Below are positions 55,834-64,000 of a DNA stretch of 64,000 nt, piece by piece. Position 1 is the first letter of the stretch. The number at the start of each line of letters is the position of its first letter. Under the pieces are notes generated by a model, which was given only the letters and a program-made list of their open reading frames with translations, ran no database searches and was not told the origin of the DNA. The position numbers were made by a program, and so were the translations under genes. Origin of the DNA: Saccopteryx bilineata (Eukaryota; Chordata; Mammalia; Chiroptera; Emballonuridae); the NCBI RefSeq assembly GCF_036850765.1, contig NC_089492.1, forward strand, positions 74,907,982 through 74,971,981. The letters run 5' to 3'.

Positions 55834-57031
55834 AGGAATCTGTTGATGGAGCAGGGTGACACTGGTGGAGGAGAGCCACTACCCTGAGCAGGACCCAGGC
55901 GGGTGGAGGGCATGAGCTGTGCCCACACAGCCGGGCCATTCTGTCCTCTCTGTAGGGCCGGGGCAGGGTGGCACAGCTGTGCACCTTGTGACAGATTCCG
56001 GGCAGCCTAAGTCAGCTCTTCAGAGTTAGCCGCTAGAAACCAATAAATGACACTGTGAGGAAGAATAGCACAAATGCCTTTATTCAGCTCTCGTCCTCTT
56101 GGCAACTTTTCCCCTCTAAGTGCTACTCTCTGCAGTTCTCAAATGAGAAAACTGAGCGCGGACCAGGAGTGTCCTAACTTCTCATCATCGATCCTGACAC
56201 CAAAAGAAAAGTGGAAAGTTTATGACTGCTATGAATGAAGCATCTTTGAGACATTTAATATTTCTCACAAGAAGAATGAACAGCTAGTTACCTATTATGT
56301 GCCAGGGGAGGATTAAAATAAGACACAGACTTTAAACATAGACTTTGTTCCAGTATTATTTTTCCTTTTGACTTCAGGATGAGAGCTATTTGGTGTCTGT
56401 AAGGGGATAAGCCAAGCATGACAGATTCCAGAATATCTCTTCCCAATTTCCTCTCTGTAAGATTGGCCCTAGAATCCCTCAGTAGCTTTGTACTCTGTTT
56501 TTTAAGGGATATTGCAAGACCTGTCTGTCCCGAAGTATCTCTGTCAGGTGGAAGCTGGAGCAGTCCTACCATTGACTTAAAATACTCTGTCTCTTTAAAC
56601 AATAAGAGTAGTTTCTAGTATTTAACAAACAAATACAAATTTTCACCGAAGCATCTATCCCACTACGTGGCTCAGAGAAAGACTCTGAGAGAAAAGATGA
56701 CAGCATGGGCAAAACCACAGGGCTCCATTCCCTGCGCCTGGGCTAGTGATGGGCCTGAAAGATTTACAGAGGTGCCTAGGGACACGGGGCACTTAGTAAA
56801 TCAATCAGCAAAGGGGTGTAGAAAGAAGACAACCCCAGGCCAAGTGGTAAATGAAGTAAATGAGGTTTGTCTTTTATACTCTTTCCCATTTCATATACTA
56901 CCAGTCTTTCTTGTCTAGGGTCTCATTTGTAGCCTTGGTGGGCTTCCACACACATGCATGTATCCATACATATGCACACACATGCATGCACACATGTGCA
57001 CACATACATAGAGTCCCCGATACGCTCTGTT
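55834..57031. other. Mixed DNA, no gene seen
   Basis: A CpG-containing patch at about 55,850-55,990 and a degenerate 'cacacatgcatg' repeat at 56,945-57,005. Nothing else recognised. Confidence 0.35.
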
Positions 57032-57042
57032 GAAATTCAGCT

Positions 57043-57438
57043 TAGCCTGACCAGGCAGGAGCACAATGGATGGAGCATCAGACTGGGACACAGAGGACCC
57101 AGTTTCAAAACCCTCAAGGTCATCAATTTGAGCGTGGGCTCATCTGGTTTAGTGTGGGCTCACCAGCTTGAGCATGGGGTCTCTGGCTTGAGCATGAGAT
57201 CATAAACATGACCCTATGGTTGCTGGCTTGAGCCCAAAGGTCACTGGCTTGAAGCTCAAGGTTGCTGGCTTGAACCCAAGGTCACTGGCTTGAGCAAGGG
57301 GCCACTCACTCTGCTGTAGCCCCTTAGTCAAGGCACATATGAGAAAGCAATCAATGAACAACTAAGGTGCCGCAACAAGAATTGCTGCTTCTCATCTCTA
57401 TTTCTTCCTGTCTGTTTGTCCCTATCTGTCCCACTCCA

Positions 57439-57490
<52 letters not shown>

Positions 57491-57511
57491 ACAAAAAGAA
57501 AAAAAGGAAAA
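57043..57511 (+). mobile_element. Long SINE with internal 21-bp repeats and CT tract
   Basis: Head 'gcctgaccaggcaggagcac', 'gatggagcatcagactggga', seven or so 'ggcttgagc'-type units (57,130-57,300), 'caaggcacatatgagaaagc', and a pure CT tract at 57,439-57,486. The 11-bp duplication 'gaaattcagct' at 57,032-57,042 and 57,512-57,522 is exact. Confidence 0.92.
57439..57486. repeat. (TC)n microsatellite in a SINE tail
   Basis: About 24 TC units, expanded from the pyrimidine tract of the SINE. Confidence 0.95.
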
Positions 57512-57599
57512 GAAATTCAGCTATACTAGCTATGGAAGAGGTACCATGCCCTATCTTTCACAGACTTCATAAATACTTGCATTTTAATAGAAAACATTT

Positions 57600-57810
57600 C
57601 ATGTCTCTCCAGACCTTTATCCTGCAGTGGATAAAGCATCCACCTGGAACTCTGAGGTCGCTGGTTAGAAACCCTGAGCTTGCTTGGTCAAGGCACATAT
57701 GGGAGTTGATGCTTCCTGCTCCTTCTCTTTCTCTCTCTCTCTCTTTCTCTCTCTCCTTTCTACAATGAATAAATAAAATCTTTTTTTTTAAAGAAGCATT
57801 TAAAAAAAAA
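57600..57810 (+). mobile_element. Short tRNA-derived SINE
   Basis: 'cctgcagtggataaagcatc', 'cacctggaactctgaggtcg', 'ctggttagaaaccctgagct', 'ggtcaaggcacatatgggag', CT tract, 'aatgaataaataaaatct'. The flanks 'gaaaacattt' (57,590-57,599 and 57,811-57,820) are a 10-bp duplication. Confidence 0.9.
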
Positions 57811-57820
57811 GAAAACATTT

Positions 57821-58765
57821 ATCATCTCAAAACCCTTTCAGTCAAAGGACGGTATTTCTAATACTGAGGGCTGACAGATGACAGAGAAAATTGGGGAGCA
57901 CGGAAATAAGCCTGAACTCCCCCATCCACCATCTTCCACACTCCCTAGAAGAACATATCAACACGTAGCGGCAATATCCCCTGCTCAGTCAGCATCAAGC
58001 TTCCCAGCATCACAATGTCACACAGAGCTCCCTGGCTGACGTCAGGCCCTCCGTATGTATTATGCGTGGAAGGAGGAAGAACATATGGACTAGGGAGTCC
58101 CTGAAACGATAGAGCACACCATTTAAGTCAATGTAGATACAGATACTTAAAGTGAAGGTAAAATCAAATTAAAATTTGAAATGATTTGTGGAGCTTTATT
58201 TCTAAAAGAACCTTTGGGAAAGTCCAACCACTGCTTTGTGACTTCAGAGAAGGTATTTGGTCCGAATAAAGAAAATATTCAATTATTGTTCTTTTATTCC
58301 AAAGAAAACAAGGATTTATATCTTCTTTTCAGGAAATATGATGGATAAACAGAAAATAAATATTGCGTATTTTTGAAAACTCTTAACAGTTAAATTATTG
58401 ACCTCCTTAGTCTCTTTGATAAATCTCAGTGTTTTCCATCACCTACTGCTTTGTTTGTACCTGAGAAGCTGAATATCCACTTACCTCCCTAAAAATATGC
58501 CATCCCAGACCTCCAAATATGCAGATCGAAGAGCTGACCAGCAGAGGGCAATAAAGAAGTAAAAGAGTGAAGCTGTATGTACAGTGAAATTAGTGGGAGT
58601 TTCAATAAAAGCAACATTTCATGCTTTTCTGACCAGTGTTATATACTATAACAATGGCTTAAAGCTACATGATTTTGAAAAGTGAGCAACACATGTCACT
58701 GGTCAATTTTAATGACATAGGTAGTGTGGTTTGAATGTAGTAAAACAGTAGTATATTTACATCTT
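57821..58765. other. Unassigned AT-rich DNA
   Basis: No element or exon recognised. Confidence 0.35.
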
Positions 58766-58780
58766 AAAATTCTAGCCTCT

Positions 58781-59459
58781 CTGTGGAGAAAAAGGAACCC
58801 TCATACACTGTTGGTGGGAATGTAAAGTAGTACAACCATTATGGAAGAAAGTATGGTGGTTCCTCAAAAAACTGAAAATAGAACTACCTTATGACCCAGC
58901 AATCCCTCTACTGGGTATATACCCCAAAAACTCAGAAACATTGATACATAAAGACACATGCAGCCCCATGTTCATTGCAGCATTGTTCACAGTGGCCAGG
59001 ACATGGAAACAACCAAAAAGCCCGTCAATAGATGACTGGATAAAGAAGATGTGGCACATATACACTATGGAATACTACTCAGCCATAAGAAATGATGACA
59101 TCGGATCATTTACAGCAAAATGGTGGGATCTTGATAACATTATACGAAGTGAAATAAGTAAATCAGGAAAAAAACAGGAACTGCATTATTCCATACGTAG
59201 GTGGGACATAAAAGTGAAACTAAGAGACATTGATAAGAGTGTGGTGGTTACGGGGGGAGGGGGGAGAGGGAGAGGGAAAGGGGGAGAGGAAGGGGCACAA
59301 AGAAAACTAGATAGAAGGTGACAGAAGACAATCTGACTTTGGGTGATGAGTATGCAACATAATTGAAAGACAAGATAACCTGGACTTGTTGATCTTTGAA
59401 TATATGTATCCTGATTTATTGATGTCACCCCATTAAAAAAATAAAATTATAATTAAAAA
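58781..59459 (+). mobile_element. Young 5'-truncated L1, 0.7 kb
   Basis: Same lineage as 4,471-5,755, starting later in ORF2 ('gagaaaaaggaaccctcata'), with the G-rich 3'UTR (59,252-59,294) and A-rich tail. Flanked by an exact 15-bp duplication 'aaaattctagcctct' at 58,766-58,780 and 59,460-59,474. Confidence 0.95.
58783..59321 (+). pseudogene. L1 ORF2 extreme C-terminus
   Basis: The frame is open from the truncation point: [55 protein letters not shown]. It then runs past the normal ORF2 end into the G-rich 3'UTR before a stop. It lacks all enzymatic domains. Confidence 0.88.
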
Positions 59460-59474
59460 AAAATTCTAGCCTCT

Positions 59475-62400
59475 GCCACCAAATCTACATGCTATTGAAA
59501 AATTGTAAGAATAATAGCTTTTTGTGACTCAAACACAAGGCTACCATTATCAAAAGTAGAATGTATCTTCCAATAATGCTCAAAAGCACAGGAAAATGCA
59601 TATCTCTAAGGCAACGGGTAAACTCATGAGTGACATATGAAAATAAGTAATTGTTTAAATAGAAAATGTATGGCCTCCAGCAGGAACAGTATGCTTTGTA
59701 CAAGTGTGGATAGAAACACAAAAGCCCCTAAGAAATATAAAAATCACTTCTAGGAAGTAATTTTTAGGTACAAAAGAATTAAGGTGGATGAAAGAGAAAA
59801 GAGTTAGTTTTTAAAATATTTTAATTTGTTTGTTAGTTTGCTTTGCTTTCATATGTGAAAGATAAAGAAAGATTGACTCTTAGACCAGTCATCCAATGGA
59901 AGAAAGCACCTGAGGAATCAGAAAAACATCCTCTGCTTCCTCCTCTTTTCTACTCTCTGTCCTTCTGGAACTCATAATATCCAATAGTAACATCTCTTGA
60001 ATGGGCCTTCCAATTTTCTCCCTATTTTGTTCATCTCTTTGTCTTTTTTTGTTCTGTTTCTTTACAGATTTTTCCAAATTAATCTCCCAGACCTTATTCT
60101 CTTTTTCATTTCTTTTCTAGCGTGTTTGTCATGTTTCTGAGAAGATAGTGCAGGGATGACACAGGGATGCTCAGGAGTGCTAGTCTATTGGGCAAGGAGC
60201 GGATCCCTGTACCAGAATCCATCTTCATTCCATAGATGCCACAGGAAGTGCTTAGCACACAACAGACTCCCAGTAAATTAATGGTTGTGGAATAGGTGGA
60301 TATATAAATTAGTAATAAAGCCCTGGTTCCGGTCTCAGTTCTACGTGTCTTTCCCACATCACCATGGGCATGGTACAGCCTCTCTTTGTCTCAGTTTCTA
60401 ACTCAGAATTTCAGGCTTCATTTTCTCTCTGCCACAGACAGTTCTCACATTATTTGATTCTAACAAGATAATTATTTTTGGTTAAATGCACTCTCTCTTA
60501 ATTTCTGTGACTATCCTCTAATCACAAATATAATTTATACACACACAAGTGTGCACATGCACATCTATTTTAGTTAACTAAAAATTTTAAATGACATATA
60601 TAGATCTTAATGTAAAGGCAAAGAGTGGTCTAAGTAAAATAAAATGAGCTCTGTAGTACTTAAAATATACTAAAAATCAATCCCAGTTTAGTATGGTTTT
60701 ACAGGACCCTAATTATTTACTTTTAGTAAATAAACTAAAAAAATTAGCCATACGGTAATTTGGTAAGCTGAGTTTTTAAATGAATTTCAAAGAGATTTCT
60801 TATAGTATGTATAAGAGACCCAGCCACCCACATTAGTTCATTAAAATGTGAAGTCTTATCCAATTTTCCTCATGATTCAGGGGCCACATGAAGAATTTTC
60901 TTATGATGTGGAAACAGTTTACATATCTTGATACTGATTAAAGGGAAGCTGTCAAGCCTTGTCATACGGTAATTCCATACTTAAAAAAAAATAGTTTAAG
61001 AGTGAGTCTTCGAAGTTCTAGGTATCCATACCTTAAAATCAGTCAGGCTACAGCCAGATCTTTTAAAGCTTGACTTTGTTTGCTAATCGCTGGTTTAGAA
61101 AGCATGCTTCCTGTTTCTCTTGTTAAATAGAAGCAGCCTTGTCCGCAGCGGGCCCATCAGCCCCATTGAAAATGTTTATCTACCAGATGAGAAAAAAGGG
61201 CACAAATTAGAAACACTGCTACATCTTCTGACAGGACTCATTCAGGAGCGAGTTCTCAAGTTGTCATTATACTTACCACGTAAAAATTAGACATGATTTG
61301 TTTGGAGAACTACAGCTATTTCTAAACCCAAGCTATTTGGACAACTGTAGATAAAGTTTCATTATCAGATTGAATAAAATATGCTGTAATTATATATAAA
61401 TCAGGATGGTTTTTGTTCCATGAACTTAAGGTATTAATCTACTCAAGTCCAGCAAATCATACAAGCATGTTTCCCAGCCAAGAATGTAAAAAGTGATATT
61501 TGAAAATTAAGATACAGAATTGGTTGGACGAAGTTTTCATTTCTATCATCTGACCGTTTCCATCTTTCCACTGGCCTGTGAAACACAGGCTAGGCTTGTA
61601 CTCCCACAGAACTTTGGGTTTCCCACTCATTTGCACTCAGTGTCCTTGAATTTATTAGTTAGATGTCTGTTTCCTCCAATAAACATAGATTCATTAGGTC
61701 GGGGACCTCTGCTCTCTTATTTTATTCTGTTGAACAAATGAATTAATAATGAAAAAAGGAGAGAAACCTTAAGTTATCAGGCAGATAATTCAATTAGGGG
61801 ACTGTAGCTGGAGTGTTTTAATTGATCCTGTACTTCCCAAAGATTTTACCTGGTGGCGGTGTGTTTAAAATTCGGTATGCAAATGCAATATGCATGAAGT
61901 TAGCTAGTAGTAAAGAATAATAGCATAAGCAGTAGATTTCAAGTTACCTGAGTCCTAGGAAAAGTGAGAAGCTAAAATAAAATGACTATTCTGTACTTAA
62001 CTATTTAAGAAACATGATTTAAGAATTCATTAGTGCACTGAATTTTATGATTTCTACACTAATTAGCATTACAGCTCATTGACATGACATATGAGAGGCA
62101 GACCTCTCAGCCTATGTTAATCAAATAAAGAATGGCACTAAAATGACTGCTTTTCTGGCATATCAACATTTTGTAAGGTAAAAATGAGATTGACATTTTC
62201 GAGAATGTTCTTTTTTCAGAATAAATTTTTTTTTGTTAATTTTGCACTTGTGTTCCTCTTAAAGCATTTTCTGTTTTCTCGTCATATGTTAAAATACATT
62301 GTTTATAAAAATGGAAAGCTTCCCTGCAGGCATACAAACACGACCAGAATGCCACAGTGCAGCACTGGAGATACAATCTAAGAAGCTTCTTCATGTGTGA

Positions 62401-63117
62401 CAGCAGAGACCAGTGATTCATGAAATTGCCCAGTGTTGGTTGGGTGTATTCCTTCTCATAGAACTAATAGTTTATACAAGACATTTTTCTTCAAACTTTT
62501 AAATCAAGACATAAACTCTACTCAGTACATCGGCATTTACATTAAAATGAAATTCTTACTCATGAGGAAAGCTTTAATTCGTGTATTTAGAAGTTTGGAT
62601 TTCAGTAGCTCGTCATGGTGAACAAATTAAATGTTTCTCTCTCTACTTGAGTAGGGAAAAAAAATAGCAGGAAACAGGAGAAAAAAGAAGAGGGGGGAGG
62701 TCTTTATTGTGCTCCTGAACAAAACTACAAATTTCTGTGCACCTGTCCTAGTAGAGTGAGCGCCCCTTCCTGGAGAACGGAGGAATGTCTGTTTACACCC
62801 AAGGATGCTGCTGCCTTATCCCTTAGGAGTCCAGCCCCATTCTGCGCACAGGATTCCACTTGAAATCACCCCTTTTAAGCCTTCGATATCTTTATATTCA
62901 ACTATTCTTCCTTTACACTCAATTCTTCTTTTATACTTTACTTCTCAAAACACATAAGTATTCCTTAGTACCTCTTGCTTTATTTTTTAAAAAGCATATA
63001 TTCTTAGTGACTCTCATTCTGACAAAAGAATTCCCTTAATTTAAAATCTCTGTCCAAAAACTGTCCCTGCTTTTTTTAACACTCACAGTTTTCGCCTCTC
63101 TCTTTTTATATCACTTC
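59475..63117. other. Single-copy DNA, candidate conserved blocks, no gene seen
   Basis: A weak MIR-like stretch lies at about 60,318-60,400. Blocks at about 60,880-61,260 and 61,780-62,180 lack repeat hallmarks and carry 'atgcaaatgcaatatgcatg' and 'actaattagcattac' motifs (octamer-like and homeodomain-like), as seen in regulatory DNA. A GC-richer patch lies at 62,740-62,850. No exon recognised. Confidence 0.35.
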
Positions 63118-63405
63118 AATTTTTTGTTGATTTTAATTTATTGTGTTTACATAGATTCTAGTGTTACCCTGAATGTATCCCCCCTCCCCTGTATTCCCCT
63201 CAACATCGCGCCTTCCCCCATTCCCTTCAGGTTTATCCCATCCCGTCATCCCCATTCCCTCTGTCCTCTTTTCCTCTGGTCCCTTTGATCTCACCTCTGT
63301 CTCAATTCTGTTCCTCAGTTCACATTGTTCATTGGATTCCTCAAATGAGTGAGGTCATATGATATTTTTTCTCTTTCTGCCTGGCTTATTTCACTTAATA
63401 TAATA
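63118..63405 (-). mobile_element. L1 3'-end fragment (antisense), cut by mariner
   Basis: Antisense L1 tail: 'gattttaatttattgtgttt', a C-rich block complementary to the G-rich 3'UTR (63,178-63,290), 'tcaaatgagtgaggtcatat', 'gcctggcttatttcacttaa'. The ORF2 text is expected to continue after 'aatataa' but is interrupted by the mariner element at a TA. Confidence 0.85.
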
Positions 63406-64000
63406 CAGTGTGTCCGTAAAGTTATGGTGCAATTTTGACCAGTCACAGGAAAGCAACAAAAGACGACAGAAATGTGAAATCTGCACCAAATAAAAGGAAA
63501 ACTCTCCCAGTTTCATTACCTGTTCAGTGCAGTTCGATGTGGTCTCATGCACAGATTTTTTAGGGCTCCTTAGGTAGCTCTCCCATATAGCCTCTACAGA
63601 CTCGTCACTGACTGATGGCCTACCAGAATGGGGTTTCTCCACCAAACTGCTGGTTTCCTTCAATTGCTTATCCCACTGAGTAATGTTATTCCTATATGGT
63701 GGCGCTTCGTTATAAACGCACCAATATTCACGTTGCACGTTGGTCATGGATTCGAATTCAGCAAGCCACAGAACACACTGAACTTTCCTCTGTACCATCC
63801 ACATCTTGACTGGCAAGGCCATGGGCTGCTCTGCTGTATACACGGTGTTAAGTCATCATCTGTGCATGTGCACATGTTGCAACATCATCCTACAGAAACT
63901 GAGAGGGTTTTCCTTTCATTTGGTGCAGATTTCACATTTCTATTGTCTTTTGTTGCTTTCCTGTGACCGGTTAAAAGCGCACCATGACTTTACGGACACA
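63406..64000 (-). mobile_element. Mariner-type DNA transposon, internally deleted, long inverted repeats
   Basis: Left end 'cagtgtgtccgtaaagttat' follows a TA (63,404-63,405). The window ends in 'catgactttacggacaca', the complement of the left end minus its last three bases, so the element is about 598 bp and finishes just outside. Inverted repeats extend about 103-106 bp (63,406-63,511 and 63,898-64,000) with about ten differences by eye. Between them, on the minus strand, is the N-terminal part of a transposase. The catalytic half is deleted, making this a non-autonomous derivative. TA insertion and termini fit the Tc1/mariner superfamily. Confidence 0.9.
63520..63843 (-). pseudogene. Mariner-type transposase, N-terminal part only
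   Basis: The open frame starts at 63,843 and gives about 105 residues of a DNA-binding region: VQCVLWLAEFESMTNVQREY, then ITQWDKQLKETSSLVEKPHSG, RPSVSDESVEAI and LRSPKKSV. This is the helix-turn-helix pattern of insect-type mariner transposases (DUF4817-like by my reading). After about residue 108 the frame runs into the terminal inverted repeat and stops near 63,391. The whole DDE/D catalytic domain is missing, so it cannot transpose DNA. The DNA-binding part alone could in principle bind the ends, but there is no evidence of expression. Confidence 0.8.

Overview
This is nuclear DNA from a mammal, and it looks like gene-poor intergenic or intronic sequence. I found no protein-coding exon, tRNA, rRNA or other host gene that I can support. 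Nearly all recognisable structure is mobile-element DNA. Three kinds of tRNA-derived SINE recur: a long type of about 340-405 bp with a 'ggccctggccggttggctca' head, a long type of about 390-470 bp whose body is made of roughly 21-bp repeats around 'ggcttgagc', and a short type of about 170-210 bp. From memory these match the SINEs of horseshoe and leaf-nosed bats (Rhinolophidae/Hipposideridae), so a bat of that lineage is my best guess. This is recollection, not a database result. Ancient MIR, L2, MER5-like and old L1 fragments are those expected in any placental mammal.

Layout. 1-6,118: three SINEs, an old L1 and a young 5'-truncated L1 (4,471-5,755). 6,119-19,740: mostly AT-rich single-copy DNA with MIR, MER5-like and L2 relics and two SINEs. 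19,742-21,936: a complete but internally deleted endogenous retrovirus on the minus strand, inserted into a MIR. 22,044-25,119: an L1 tail and then a second retrovirus on the plus strand, betaretrovirus-like, with two 320-bp LTRs. 26,090-31,203: L2, a 3.5-kb old L1 containing a small inverted-repeat element, three SINEs and an L1 tail nested inside one of them. 33,824-36,608: two solo LTRs related to the first retrovirus. 37,318-37,588: a small hAT-like element. 40,721-42,920: a very GC-rich 52-bp tandem array directly upstream of L1 5'-UTR sequence. 42,955-45,882: Tigger-like, L2 and a 1.5-kb hAT-like element carrying a '...gggactgtatat...' tandem array. 46,089-59,459: SINEs, an old L1 tail and a second young L1. 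63,118-64,000: an L1 tail split by a mariner-type transposon with 100-bp inverted repeats that runs off the window end.

Several insertions carry clean target-site duplications, which fixes their boundaries and their order. MIR, L2 and old L1 came first, then the retroviruses and DNA elements, then the young L1s and SINEs. No new cooperative gene system is visible. The most unusual objects are the 52-bp array at an L1 promoter-like position, the hAT element with its internal array, and the mariner derivative.
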